DNA from: Curtobacterium sp. VKM Ac-1393 | GTDB taxonomy: Bacteria; Actinomycetota; Actinomycetes; Actinomycetales; Microbacteriaceae | DNA: 64,000 nt | NCBI RefSeq assembly: GCF_015350995.1 | Contig: NZ_JADKRW010000002.1 | Span: 186,001 to 250,000, forward strand | Direction: 5' to 3' | Part shown: positions 36,777-45,358 of the stretch, piece by piece | How positions within the stretch are numbered: the stretch's first letter is position 1 | Layout of the letters: each line of letters opens with the position of its first letter | Notes under the pieces: generated by a model | Seen by the model: the letters and a program-made list of their open reading frames with translations, nothing else | Database searches by the model: none | Told to the model about the DNA's origin: nothing | Translations under genes and position numbers: made by a program

Positions 36777-37700
36777 TCACCGACACGGCACACCCACCCG
36801 GCGCAGTGCTGCACGGACGCGGTCGGGCTGCATCAGGTCGGTCCATGACAGCCGGACCACGAACCGGACCTCGGGAAACGACCGGATGAAGTCCTCGCGC
36901 CGCTTCTCCCGCCAGTGCGCGTCAGCCGTGGTCCGCCCCTCGAGCATCACCGGGTCCTCGTACTTCGCGCGGCCGTCGACCTCGACCACGACGCCCTGCT
37001 CCGGGAACCAGAAGTCCACGATCGCCGCTCCGCTGTCGGACCGTCGGAACTCGTGCTGCTGCACCGGCTCCGGCGCCCCGATCTGCCGGAAGCGCACCCG
37101 GCACACCGACTCCGCCGGCGACCCCGACAGCCCCGAACCCATCCCGATCGCCACCCCCGCCTTCGTCTGCGCCGAGCCCCGCAGCTCGAGATCAGCGGCC
37201 AGCGCCTCGGGCGTCGTCCGCCGATCGGCGAGCAGTTGGTCCACGACGGGCAGCGACTCGAGCAACGGACGGGTTGCAGCGACGTCCACCGCGCTCCGCG
37301 CCCACCCGGTGGTCCGCAGTCCGCCGGACTCGATGTACGCGTTCGGTGGTCGCGCTGCAGTGCCGTGCCGGACGAACCAGGCGGTCACGCGGGTGTGGGT
37401 CGTCGTCGGATCGGACAGGTGCACCTTCACGGGCACGTCCCCGACCAGTGGGAGCCCGAGCACGGCACATGCCGACTGGTGCGAAACGAGATCGGTAGCG
37501 CGGATGCGGTGGAGTGATGCTCGGACGAGCACGTGGTGTCGTTCACCAGAGTGGAGCTGTTCGAGCGCCCCGGGCCGCACCAGCACGCCCGGTCGGATCC
37601 GCTCGAGGACACCACGGCGGACGTCACGCTCGAGGGCGCGCCGTTCTGCACCCGGGAGCCCGGTCGTGCGGATGAGGTCGATGTCGTGCGCTCTGCCCAT
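36777..37700 (-). CDS. AbiEi-like N-terminal domain with C-terminal DUF559 (Vsr-like) nuclease domain
   Basis: 307-residue protein starting MGRAHDIDLIRTTGLPG. Residues 1-70 form a helix-rich region like the AbiEi antitoxin/transcription-regulator N-terminal domain (ERDVRRGVLERIRPGVLVRP). The C-terminal 100 residues resemble DUF559: IVDFWFPEQGVVVEVDGRAK with the acidic residues of a restriction-endonuclease fold, and EKRREDFIRSFPEVRFVVRL. Many actinobacterial genomes carry such genes singly, with no proven function. ATG 37700 is chosen as the only start placing the AbiEi-like region at the N-terminus. Confidence 0.75.
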   Translation of the reverse strand: MGRAHDIDLIRTTGLPGAERRALERDVRRGVLERIRPGVLVRPGALEQLHSGERHHVLVRASLHRIRATDLVSHQSACAVLGLPLVGDVPVKVHLSDPTTTHTRVTAWFVRHGTAARPPNAYIESGGLRTTGWARSAVDVAATRPLLESLPVVDQLLADRRTTPEALAADLELRGSAQTKAGVAIGMGSGLSGSPAESVCRVRFRQIGAPEPVQQHEFRRSDSGAAIVDFWFPEQGVVVEVDGRAKYEDPVMLEGRTTADAHWREKRREDFIRSFPEVRFVVRLSWTDLMQPDRVRAALRRVGVPCR

Positions 37701-37888
37701 GCCCACAGGCTGGCCGAGGTGAGTCGGCCCGACAGCCCCGCGGCCACGATCTGTGGACAGGCGAGCTGAACCGCAGCGTGTGGAGGAACGGAAGCGATCC
37801 CTTCGTGTGCACCTTGCGACGATGCACGTGTTGATCACCTCGTGCTCTGTCGACTCATGCACACGCAACAGTTGCGTGCGCATGTTCC

Positions 37889-37922
37889 GACGACCCACGA
37901 GCCGATCGACTCGTGGATCGTC
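37889..37922 (-). terminator. Hairpin at the end of the fliW operon
   Basis: CCACGAG and CTCGTGG pair around an 8-nt loop; the stem extends outward with GACGA/TCGTC after a one-base mismatch. It lies 41-74 bp beyond the fliW stop on the minus strand. A separate perfect dyad, CACGCAAC-A-GTTGCGTG, is at 37862-37878. The rest of the 262-bp gap 37701-37962 shows no gene. Confidence 0.55.
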
Positions 37923-37962
37923 GCAAAACGGGTGCGGCCGCCGCCCGGCCGGCCGCCGCCCG

Positions 37963-38331
37963 CTACGCCCGCGCGAGCTCCGCCCGCAGCGGCAGGTCCT
38001 GGTCCTCCAGGATGAGCTGCGCGCCCTCGGCGGTCCGGGCGTTCACGACGATCGGCGCGAGCAGGTTGACCGTGGTGCCCGCGGCGCCGGGGTTCGCCAC
38101 CACGAGCAGCATCGCGTCGGCGGGGTCGGTCAGTCCGAGCCCAGCGGCCTGCTCGTCGGTGAGCTCCGGCGCGTACGACGGCAGGTGCACCGCGGCGTCG
38201 AGCACGAACAAGCGCGAGGAACCCCCGACCAGGGTGAACAGACCATCGGCACCGGACACCGGCGTCAGCGTGAAGGCCGACGCGGGGGACAGGCCGAACG
38301 GCGGGACGGCGAAGGTCAGGGAGATGCTCAT
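37963..38331 (-). CDS. fliW: Flagellar assembly factor FliW
   Basis: 122-residue FliW. The protein starts MSISLTFAVPPFGLSPASAF and contains VLDAAVHLPSYAPELT and DAMLLVVANPG, the beta-barrel core of the family. In Gram-positive bacteria FliW binds flagellin and antagonises CsrA, coupling flagellin synthesis to export; no csrA is present in this window. The start overlaps the flgL stop by 4 bp (ATGA), so it is the last gene of the flgN-flgK-flgL-fliW operon. Confidence 0.9.
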   Translation of the reverse strand: MSISLTFAVPPFGLSPASAFTLTPVSGADGLFTLVGGSSRLFVLDAAVHLPSYAPELTDEQAAGLGLTDPADAMLLVVANPGAAGTTVNLLAPIVVNARTAEGAQLILEDQDLPLRAELARA

Positions 38332-39209
38332 CGGAGGTAGTCCATCAGGGTCGGCTGCAGGACCTTCGCGGTGACGGCGAGGGCTGCCTGGTAGTTGGTC
38401 TGCTGCACCTGCAGGTCGAGGACGGCCTTCGCGAGGTCGAGGTCCTCGATGCCGGCGCGGCGGTTCTCGAGCGAGACGGACGCGGTCTTCAGCGAGTCCT
38501 GGGCTGCCAGCGCGCTGGCGTGCCGGACACCGACGTCGGCCTGGGCGCCGCGGACGGCCCCGAGCGCGCCGTCGACGTCGTTGATCCGCGCGTTCACGTT
38601 CACCCCGTTCTGCAGGTCGCTGACGATGGAGTCGAGCACGCCGAACACCGACGACGCCCCGGTGCCGAACACGTCGGCTCCTGCGGTGTCGACGCGCACG
38701 GTGGTGCCGTCGCCGATCCGGCGGGAGACGTCGGTGCCGGAGGTCGCCCAGCCCGACGCCGGGTCGTACGCGGCGGCGGCGGTCGAGGCCCCGGCGAAGA
38801 CCGAGCGGGTGCCGTACGTGGTGTTCGCCCGTGCCTCGAGGTCGGACTTCAGCGACTGGAACTGCGTGATGAAGGCGTCGCGGTCGGTGTCGCTCATGGT
38901 GCCGGAGTTCGCCGCCTGCACCGTCAGGTCGCGCACGCTGTTCAGCACCGAGTAGACGCTCGACAGCGCGCTGTCGGTCGTCGCGAGCCACGCCACGGCG
39001 TCGTTCGCGTTGCGCGTGTACTGCGCCGCAGCCGCCTGCTCCTTGCGGACCTGCATCGACGAGGCGGTGCCGACCGGGTCGTCGGACGGCTTCTGGATGG
39101 CCTGCAGCGTGGTCGCCTGCTCGGTCAGCTGCGCGACCTTCGCCGCACCGGCCTGCAGTCGTGCCGACGCTGCGGTCATCGACATCTGGGTGGTCACCCG
39201 GGTGATCAC
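38328..39209 (-). CDS. flgL: Flagellar hook-associated protein 3 (FlgL)
   Basis: 293-residue hook-filament junction protein. The N-terminal helical region (VTTQMSMTAASARLQAGAAK, KPSDDPVGTASSMQVRKEQA) and the C-terminal helix ending QTNYQAALAVTAKVLQPTLM are flagellin-like coiled coils, as expected. GTG 39209 is read 2 bp after the flgK stop, with GGAGGGG inside the flgK end as ribosome binding site. It is secreted by the flagellar export apparatus. Confidence 0.93.
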   Translation of the reverse strand: MITRVTTQMSMTAASARLQAGAAKVAQLTEQATTLQAIQKPSDDPVGTASSMQVRKEQAAAAQYTRNANDAVAWLATTDSALSSVYSVLNSVRDLTVQAANSGTMSDTDRDAFITQFQSLKSDLEARANTTYGTRSVFAGASTAAAAYDPASGWATSGTDVSRRIGDGTTVRVDTAGADVFGTGASSVFGVLDSIVSDLQNGVNVNARINDVDGALGAVRGAQADVGVRHASALAAQDSLKTASVSLENRRAGIEDLDLAKAVLDLQVQQTNYQAALAVTAKVLQPTLMDYLR

Positions 39210-39211
39210 GA

Positions 39212-40633
39212 TCAGCCCCTCCCGACGAGTCCGACGCGGTTGATGATGGTGTCGAGCATCTCGTCGACGGCGGTCAGGACGCGTGCCGCGCCCTGGTACG
39301 CGTGCTGGTAGCTCAGCAGGTTCACGTTCTCCTCGTCGAGGTCGACACCGGCGCTCGACTGCTGCTGGGTGCGCGCGTTGGTCAGGGCGAGTCCGGTGAG
39401 CGTCGACTCCGTCGTGGCCGACCGGGAGGCGGTGCCCACGCCCGTCACGAACGTCGCCCAGGCCGCGTCCGCACCACCAGTGCCCGTGCCGAGTCGCGAG
39501 AGCGCGTCGGCGAACGAGTCGTCGAGTTCCCCCGCCGCGTTCCGCGTCGCCAGGCCGCTGCCGTCCGTGGGGACGACGGACAGCCCCTGCGCCGCGGGCA
39601 CACCGGCCGCGAGCGCGAAGAAGGCGGTCCCGGTGGTGCCGGCCGGCGTGGTCCCGGTGGCGTGCACGGCGTTGACCGTGGTCGCGAGCTTCGTCGCGAC
39701 GTCGTCGTACGCGGCCGAGGCCTGGGCGAGTGCGCCGCCGGTGCCGTTCCCGTTCGCGGGGGCGAGGACGGCCAGGGCACCGCCGATCGATCCGCCGGTC
39801 AGGGACACCGCGCCGGCGCTGCCGGAGGTCCAGGTCAGCGTGACCGCGGCGCCGTCGGCGAGTCGTGCCCCGCCACCGAGGGTGACTGCACGGGCATCGG
39901 TGCCCTGGACGAGCGGGTTGCCGCCGAGCAGCACGTCGACCGTGCCGTCCGCGTTCGTGCGGGTGGTCCCGCCGGCGAGCGTCGCGATCTGCTCGGTGAG
40001 CTGGTCGCGCTGGTCGAGCAGCTCGTTCGCGTTCCCGCCGGAGGCCAGCGCGGTGCGGATCCGCCCGTTCAGGTCGGCGACCTGCTTCGCGGCGTCGTTC
40101 AGCTGGGCGACCTGGCCGGCGACGGTGCCGCGGATCGCGGACCACTGGGCGTCGACGGCCTTCGAGCCGGCAGCCAGGGTCGTGCCGACGGTGCCGGCCG
40201 CCGCGAGGACCGCACTGGCGGCACCCGGGTCGTCGGGGTGGCTGGCGAGTTCGCTCCACGACGACCAGAACGCGTCGAGCTTGGTGCTCAGGCCGTCCCC
40301 GCCCGGCTCGTGCAGCCCGGTCTCGAGGGCGGACAGTGCCGTGGCGCGGGCGTCGGCGTACGCCGAGGACCCCGTGGCGACGCGGACCCCGGCGTCGAGG
40401 GTGAGGGAGGCCAGGCGGGCGATGCCGTCGACGGAGACACCCTGACCGGCGAGGGCGGCGGTCCCGCGCATGAAGCCGGTCTGTGTGGCGGGGATCGAGT
40501 TCTGCGTGATGCGCTGGCGTGTGTACCCGGCGGTGCCGGCGTTCGCGATGTTCTGGCCGGTGACGTCGATGCCGGCACGGGCCGCGGCGAGACCGGAGTA
40601 CGCGGTGGCGAGGGAGCCGAAGGTGCTGACCAC
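39212..40633 (-). CDS. flgK: Flagellar hook-associated protein 1 (FlgK)
   Basis: 473-residue hook-filament junction protein. The N-terminus (TFGSLATAYSGLAAARAGID with GQNIANAGTAGYTRQR) carries the conserved flagellar rod/hook motif. The C-terminus ends with the helix VNLLSYQHAYQGAARVLTAV and DEMLDTIINRVG. The middle is Ala/Gly/Thr-rich and variable. The start is GTG 40633, 4 bp after the flgN stop. It should be exported after the hook is complete. Confidence 0.94.
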   Translation of the reverse strand: MVSTFGSLATAYSGLAAARAGIDVTGQNIANAGTAGYTRQRITQNSIPATQTGFMRGTAALAGQGVSVDGIARLASLTLDAGVRVATGSSAYADARATALSALETGLHEPGGDGLSTKLDAFWSSWSELASHPDDPGAASAVLAAAGTVGTTLAAGSKAVDAQWSAIRGTVAGQVAQLNDAAKQVADLNGRIRTALASGGNANELLDQRDQLTEQIATLAGGTTRTNADGTVDVLLGGNPLVQGTDARAVTLGGGARLADGAAVTLTWTSGSAGAVSLTGGSIGGALAVLAPANGNGTGGALAQASAAYDDVATKLATTVNAVHATGTTPAGTTGTAFFALAAGVPAAQGLSVVPTDGSGLATRNAAGELDDSFADALSRLGTGTGGADAAWATFVTGVGTASRSATTESTLTGLALTNARTQQQSSAGVDLDEENVNLLSYQHAYQGAARVLTAVDEMLDTIINRVGLVGRG

Positions 40634-40637
40634 GGGG

Positions 40638-41123
40638 TTACAGGGTCCCCTCGAACAGGCGCGCGCCGTCGGAGCCGGAGCCTGACGTGCCCGAGGCGTC
40701 GTAGGTCGCAGCGTTCGTGACCGTGCCGGCGAGGGTCTCTTCAGTGGCCTGGGCGGCGGTGCGCAGGAAGCGGTCGTTCTCGTCGCGCAGGGCGCCGATC
40801 TGGGTGGTCAGCTCGACCATCGCGGTCAGGTGTGCGGTGAGGATCTCACCCCACGGACCGTTCGGCGCAGCGGCGACGACGTCGCGCAAGGGAGCATCGG
40901 CGGCGACGCCCCACTCCTCCGCGACCTCGGCGCTCGATGCGGCGCGCTCGAGGCCGGTGCTGCGGAGGCGCTCGAGCACCTGCTCGACCTCGCGGCTGGC
41001 GTGCGACACCCAGCGGGAACGGCCGGCGGTGAGCAGGAGCTGCTCCTCCTCGAGCTTGAAGGTGAGCAGCTCGAGCAGTTCGCGTTCGCGCCAGAGCACG
41101 GCAGACAGGTCGTTCACGCTCAT
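40638..41123 (-). CDS. flgN: FlgN-type flagellar export chaperone
   Basis: 161-residue mostly helical protein starting MSVNDLSAVLWRERELLELL, with a long amphipathic coiled-coil region and LTAHLTAMVELTTQIGALRD. Its position directly upstream of flgK and its helical profile match FlgN, the chaperone for FlgK and FlgL. GGGAGGAG lies 6 nt before the ATG. It is the first gene of the leftward flagellar operon, with a FliA-type promoter about 85 bp upstream. Confidence 0.85.
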   Translation of the reverse strand: MSVNDLSAVLWRERELLELLTFKLEEEQLLLTAGRSRWVSHASREVEQVLERLRSTGLERAASSAEVAEEWGVAADAPLRDVVAAAPNGPWGEILTAHLTAMVELTTQIGALRDENDRFLRTAAQATEETLAGTVTNAATYDASGTSGSGSDGARLFEGTL

Positions 41124-41208
41124 CAGCTCCTCCCGTGTGGGTCGTCGTCGGGTGTTCGGGTCGTGGTCGTTCGGTCGTGCGGGTCCACCATCCGGCGGAC
41201 ACCGAGAC

Positions 41209-41236
41209 CTATCGACCCGACGGCGGTGGCCGTAAG
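41209..41236 (-). promoter_or_regulatory. FliA (sigma-28) promoter of flgN-flgK-flgL-fliW
   Basis: On the minus strand CTTACG is followed by 15 bp and TCGATAG. The distance from TAA to the CGATA core equals the enterobacterial sigma-28 spacing (TAAA-N15-GCCGATAA). The same motif precedes flagellin and flgB. Confidence 0.65.
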
Positions 41237-41289
41237 CGGCGGGGGACGCGACAAGCGAGGCGGATGTCCCCCGGGCCTCCCGGAACGCA

Positions 41290-41495
41290 CCCCGTACGGG
41301 GGGCGAGAACGACCGTTCTACTCGGTGGGTCCCCCCAAATGTGGACCGCGAAACACCGCGAATGCCCCCGCACTGGGGACGGATGAACCCCTGTTCAGGG
41401 CTTTGCCAGCCGATACATTCGGAACGCACCACGAGGGCGACCTCGAACCGCCTCTCCGGGGGCGCGGGGTGCACCGTCCGGAGGATCCGGACGGT
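41290..41495. promoter_or_regulatory. Three dyads in the flgN/fliA divergent region
   Basis: The 468-bp gap 41124-41591 has no gene. It holds the perfect palindrome CCCCGTACGGGG (41290-41301), the near-palindrome AGAACGACCGTTCT (41306-41319), and ACCGTCCGGA-GGA-TCCGGACGGT (41473-41495, perfect 10-bp arms). They may be operators of the flagellar master regulator controlling fliA. No sigma-28 motif is seen on the plus strand here, so fliA is probably transcribed by another sigma factor. Confidence 0.4.
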
Positions 41496-41591
41496 TCTTC
41501 GGCGTACGCACCGGCCATCCGAGGCCGGCGTTCGTCGTGCCCAGGGACGGGTGAGTCGAGACAGTCACGTCAGGTCGATCAGGGGATCAGC

Positions 41592-42410
41592 ATGGACCGC
41601 ACCGCACGCAACGCGATGATCGTCGAGCACCTCCCGCTCGTCGGCTACATCGTCGCCGACGTCCGTTCCCGAGCCACGCACCTGGACCGCGACGACCTCG
41701 CTGCCGTCGGCTCCCTCGCCCTCGTCGCCGCTGCCGACGCGTTCGACCCCACCCTCGGCGTGCCGTTCGGCGCCTACGCCCGGACCCGGATCGCGGGGGC
41801 CCTCGCCGACGACATGCGCTCGGCCGACTGGGCGTCGCGTGGGACCCGGAAGCGGATCCGCGAGACCCTCGCCACGCAGGAGGCCCTGTCCGCTCGACTC
41901 GGCCGGAGCGTCGGCGTGCAGGAGATCGCGGACGCGATGGGGGTCGACCGGCAGACCGCCTCGGACGCCATGAGCGACGCGGCCCGCATCGTCGCGCCCC
42001 TGGACGAGACCGTGCACGACCTCGTCGCCGCCGACCTGCCGCTGCCCGGCGACGACCTGCTCGAGACCGAGAAGCGCCGCTACCTGCGTGCCGCCGTCGA
42101 GGCGCTGCCGGAGCGGATGCGGTTCGTCGTCGAGGCCGTGTACTTCGGCGACCGCTCGGTGACCGACGTCGCGGCCGAGCTCGGCATCACGCACTCCGCC
42201 GTCTCGCAGCAGCGCTCCGAGGCGATGCGGCTGCTCCGCGACGGTCTCGCCGCGCACTACGGGGACGGTGGCCCGGTCGCCGAACCCGCATCGCGCACCA
42301 CGGCCGCACGCCGCAGTGCCTACCTCGCCAAGGTCGCCACGAACGCCGCGGCCGGTGTCGCGCGTGCCGTGCACGACGCGACCGCGCCCACGGCGGTCGT
42401 GGCGAGCTGA
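41592..42410 (+). CDS. fliA: RNA polymerase sigma factor FliA (sigma-28)
   Basis: 272-residue sigma-70-family factor. Region 2 contains IVEHLPLVGYIVADVRSRAT and FGAYARTRIAGALADDMRSAD, region 3 contains LGRSVGVQEIADAMGVDRQT, and region 4 contains VTDVAAELGITHSAVSQQRS, the HTH that recognises the minus-35 element. This is the FliA/WhiG/sigma-D group. About 40 residues extend beyond region 4 (ending TAPTAVVAS), more than usual. ATG 41592 has CAGGGGATCAG upstream. It should direct late flagellar promoters; three candidate targets are in this window. Confidence 0.92.
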   Translation: MDRTARNAMIVEHLPLVGYIVADVRSRATHLDRDDLAAVGSLALVAAADAFDPTLGVPFGAYARTRIAGALADDMRSADWASRGTRKRIRETLATQEALSARLGRSVGVQEIADAMGVDRQTASDAMSDAARIVAPLDETVHDLVAADLPLPGDDLLETEKRRYLRAAVEALPERMRFVVEAVYFGDRSVTDVAAELGITHSAVSQQRSEAMRLLRDGLAAHYGDGGPVAEPASRTTAARRSAYLAKVATNAAAGVARAVHDATAPTAVVAS

Positions 42411-42440
42411 GCCGTCGGCGGAAACTTCTCCGCCGATTCC

Positions 42441-42468
42441 CTAACGACTCCCGGCACCCGGTCGAGAG
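42441..42468 (+). promoter_or_regulatory. FliA promoter of flagellin
   Basis: CTAACG (42441-42446), 15 bp, then TCGAGAG (42462-42468), 61 bp before the flagellin start. It matches the flgN and flgB promoter motif, with G replacing T in the minus-10 core. Confidence 0.55.
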
Positions 42469-42529
42469 TCATCCACGTCAGCCCACGGACGGGCTGTAGT
42501 ACGACCCAGAATTCACGGAGGAAACCACC

Positions 42530-43369
42530 ATGGGTATGTCCATCAACACCAACCTCTCGGCACTCAACACGTACCGGAACCTCAACTCGACGCAGAACGA
42601 CCTGTCGAAGTCCCTCGAGAAGCTCTCGTCGGGTCTCCGCATCAACCGTGCTGCCGACGACGCGGCCGGTCTGTCGATCTCCGAGGGGCTGAAGTCCCAG
42701 GTCGGTGGCCTCACGGTCGCCGCCCGCAACGCGCAGGACGGCATCTCCGTCGTGCAGACCGCTGAAGGTGGCCTCACCGAGACCCACTCGATCCTCCAGC
42801 GCATGCGCGACCTGGCCGTCCAGGCCGGTAACGACTCGAACAACGAGGACTCGCGCAAGGCGATCACCACCGAGGTCGGCGAGCTCACCAAGGAGCTCAC
42901 CCGCATCTCGCAGTCGACCAACTTCAACGGCATCAACCTGCTCGACGGCTCCGCCGGCACCGCAGGCGTCCTGAAGTTCCAGGTCGGCGCCAACGGCGAC
43001 GCGGCGAGCCAGATCGACGTCGACCTGTCGAAGTCCAACGTGGAGTCCGTGTCGACCGCGGTCGGCGCGCTCACCTTCGACAGCGCGACGAACGCTCAGG
43101 CCGCCATCACCGCGATCGACGAGCAGATCAAGTACGTGTCCTCGGCACGTTCGAGCATCGGTGCTGTCCAGAACCGCTTCGACCACGCCATCAACGTGAC
43201 GAACGTGGCCAAGGAGAACCTCACCGCTGCCGGTTCGCGCATCACCGACGTCGACATGGCGGAGGAGATGGTCAAGTACACGCGCGACAACATCCTCAGC
43301 CAGGCCGGCACGTCGATGCTCGCACAGGCGAACCAGAGCACGCAGGGTGTGCTCTCGCTCCTGCGCTAG
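42530..43369 (+). CDS. hag: Flagellin
   Basis: 279-residue flagellin, the filament subunit. The N-terminal D0/D1 region (SINTNLSALNTYRNLNSTQN, LSSGLRINRAADDAAGLSIS) and the C-terminal helices (ENLTAAGSRITDVDMAEEMV, ending QSTQGVLSLLR) are both well conserved. The middle is short, so the filament should lack large surface domains. GGAGGAAACC lies 6-8 nt before the ATG. It is followed at once by a terminator and appears as a single-gene transcript of high expression. Confidence 0.96.
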   Translation: MGMSINTNLSALNTYRNLNSTQNDLSKSLEKLSSGLRINRAADDAAGLSISEGLKSQVGGLTVAARNAQDGISVVQTAEGGLTETHSILQRMRDLAVQAGNDSNNEDSRKAITTEVGELTKELTRISQSTNFNGINLLDGSAGTAGVLKFQVGANGDAASQIDVDLSKSNVESVSTAVGALTFDSATNAQAAITAIDEQIKYVSSARSSIGAVQNRFDHAINVTNVAKENLTAAGSRITDVDMAEEMVKYTRDNILSQAGTSMLAQANQSTQGVLSLLR

Positions 43370-43376
43370 CAGTACG

Positions 43377-43421
43377 GACGCCGCCTTCCGGGATCGTTCA
43401 GGTCTCCCGGGAGGCGGCGTC
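43377..43421 (+). terminator. Terminator hairpin after flagellin
   Basis: 17-bp arms (GACGCCGCCTTCCGGGA and its complement with one mismatch) around an 11-nt loop, 7 bp after the flagellin stop. The right arm contains GGGAGGC. Confidence 0.75.
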
Positions 43422-43476
43422 GACCGCATGCGACCTCCGCATCCGACCTCCACCTCGAACCGGCAGGGAGTCCTCG

Positions 43477-44874
43477 ATGTCCTCCGTGTCATCGGCCAGC
43501 AGCCTCGCGATCGACGGCCTCGTCAGCGGCCTCAAGACGACCGACCTCATCAACTCGTTGATGACCGTCGAGGGCGTCCCGCAGACGCTGCTCAAGAACA
43601 AGCTCACCAGCACCAACTCGTTCATCTCGTCACTGCAGACGATGAACGGCCTGGTGCAGGCCCTCGCGACGAAGGCGAAGGACGCCGCGAAGGCGACCTC
43701 GCTCGACGTCTTCACCGCCACCAGCTCGTCCTCCGGCGTCACGGCGGCCACCGGTACGAACGCGAGCGCTGGGTCGGTGACGTTCACCGTCGGCTCGACC
43801 GCCGCCGCACAGGTCGGCGTCACCGCGGCGATGACGACCTGGTCCGCCGCGGCGGAGCCGATCACACTGGTCGGCGCCGACGGCACGAAGACGACGGTCA
43901 CCCCGGCGTCCGGCAGCCTCGACGACACCGTGTCCGCGATCAACAAGTCGGGCGCGGGCATCACCGCCACGAAGGTCGCCGCGGGGACCGACCCCGACGG
44001 CACGAAGCGCTACCGCCTGCAGCTCACGTCCGCGAAGACCGGTGCCGCCGGCGCGTTCGAGGTGTACCGGGGGACCGCCGACCAGGTCGCCGCCGGCACC
44101 GCCACGAACGTCCTGACCGAGATCGGTGCCGCGGTCGTCACGCAGGCGAAGGACGCCAGCGTCACCCTGTGGGCCGGCACCGCCGCCGAACAGACCGTCA
44201 CGAGCGCCTCGAACACGTTCACCGACCTGGTGCCCGGACTGTCGGTCACCGTGTCGAAGACGAGCACGGACCCGGTGACCGTCGGCGTCGCCCAGGACAC
44301 CACGAAGGCCCAGGCCGTCGCCTCCGGACTCGTCGACGCCCTGAACGCCGTCGCCGCCTACTACAAGACGAACACCTCGGTGTCGAGCACGACCAGTGCG
44401 ACGACCGGCAGCACGTCGACCACGGCGGGCATCCTGGTCGGCGACGCGACGACACGTGACGCGACGCAGCGGCTGACGAGCACGATGTCGACGCCGATCA
44501 ACGGCAAGTCGCCGTCGTCGATCGGCATCGTCATCACGAAGGAGGGCAACTTCACCTTCGACGCCGACGTCTTCCAGAAGGCGCTGGCCACCGACCCGCT
44601 CGGCACCCAGTCGATGCTGTCGAGCATCGCCACGAACGTCGGCGCCGCAGCGACCGCGGTGTCCGACAAGTACGACGGCTCCATCACGACGTCGATCGCC
44701 GGCCAGCAGTCGGTCGCGAAGGACCTCACCACCCAGATCGACAGCTGGACCGACCGGTTGACGCAGCGCCGCGCCACCCTGCAGCGCCAGTACTCCGCCC
44801 TCGAGACCAGCCTCAGCAAGCTCCAGTCCCAGTCCAGTTGGCTCGCGAGCCAGCTGGCGTCGACGACGAGCTGA
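43477..44874 (+). CDS. fliD: Flagellar hook-associated protein 2 / filament cap (FliD)
   Basis: 465-residue capping protein needed for flagellin polymerisation. The N-terminus (SLAIDGLVSGLKTTDLINSL) and the C-terminal region (WTDRLTQRRATLQRQYSALE, ending SWLASQLAS) are the conserved coiled-coil parts. The central region is Thr/Ala/Ser-rich with a flagellin hook-IN-like segment. GGCAGGGAG precedes the ATG. It starts a likely fliD-fliS-fliT-position unit. Confidence 0.93.
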   Translation: MSSVSSASSLAIDGLVSGLKTTDLINSLMTVEGVPQTLLKNKLTSTNSFISSLQTMNGLVQALATKAKDAAKATSLDVFTATSSSSGVTAATGTNASAGSVTFTVGSTAAAQVGVTAAMTTWSAAAEPITLVGADGTKTTVTPASGSLDDTVSAINKSGAGITATKVAAGTDPDGTKRYRLQLTSAKTGAAGAFEVYRGTADQVAAGTATNVLTEIGAAVVTQAKDASVTLWAGTAAEQTVTSASNTFTDLVPGLSVTVSKTSTDPVTVGVAQDTTKAQAVASGLVDALNAVAAYYKTNTSVSSTTSATTGSTSTTAGILVGDATTRDATQRLTSTMSTPINGKSPSSIGIVITKEGNFTFDADVFQKALATDPLGTQSMLSSIATNVGAAATAVSDKYDGSITTSIAGQQSVAKDLTTQIDSWTDRLTQRRATLQRQYSALETSLSKLQSQSSWLASQLASTTS

Positions 44875-44884
44875 CGGGAACACC

Positions 44885-45358
44885 ATGACCTTCGACTTCC
44901 AGGCCGCCGCCTTCCGCCAGGCCGCACAGCCCCGCACCGTGACCGACCAACGTCGCGCGCAGTACACGAACGAGGCCGTCCTGTCGGCCACGCCGGCGCA
45001 GCTCGTCACGATGCTCTACGACCGGCTGCTGCTCGACCTGCACCGCGCCGAGGCCGCCCAGACGAACGCCGACTGGGACGCGGCCCGCGAGCAGCTCCTG
45101 CACGCGCAGGCCATCGTCGGAGAGCTGTCGTCGACGCTGCGGATCGACGTGTGGGACGGGGGCGAGGGTCTGCTCGCCGTCTACAACTACGCGTCGACCT
45201 CGCTCATCACCGCGAACGTGCACCGCGACGTGCAGGCCACCCGCGACTGCATCCGGATCCTCGAGCCGCTGCGGCAGTCGTGGCACGAGGCCGCGGCGTC
45301 GCTGCCGGCGACGCCGGCCCGCGAGCAGGCGACGGGCGGAGCCCTCGGTGTCGCCTGA
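44885..45358 (+). CDS. fliS: Flagellar export chaperone FliS
   Basis: 157-residue helical protein with YTNEAVLSATPAQLVTMLYD and LLLDLHRAEAAQ, the FliS signature. It binds flagellin and prevents premature polymerisation in the cytosol. It follows fliD by 10 bp and its 3' end overlaps the next gene by 11 bp. Confidence 0.92.
   Translation: MTFDFQAAAFRQAAQPRTVTDQRRAQYTNEAVLSATPAQLVTMLYDRLLLDLHRAEAAQTNADWDAAREQLLHAQAIVGELSSTLRIDVWDGGEGLLAVYNYASTSLITANVHRDVQATRDCIRILEPLRQSWHEAAASLPATPAREQATGGALGVA

Noticed and set aside
42432-42439. GCCGATTC upstream of flagellin as the sigma-28 minus-10
   Set aside because: No TAA element lies 19 bp upstream; the CTAACG-N15-TCGAGAG element nearby matches the other two flagellar promoters.
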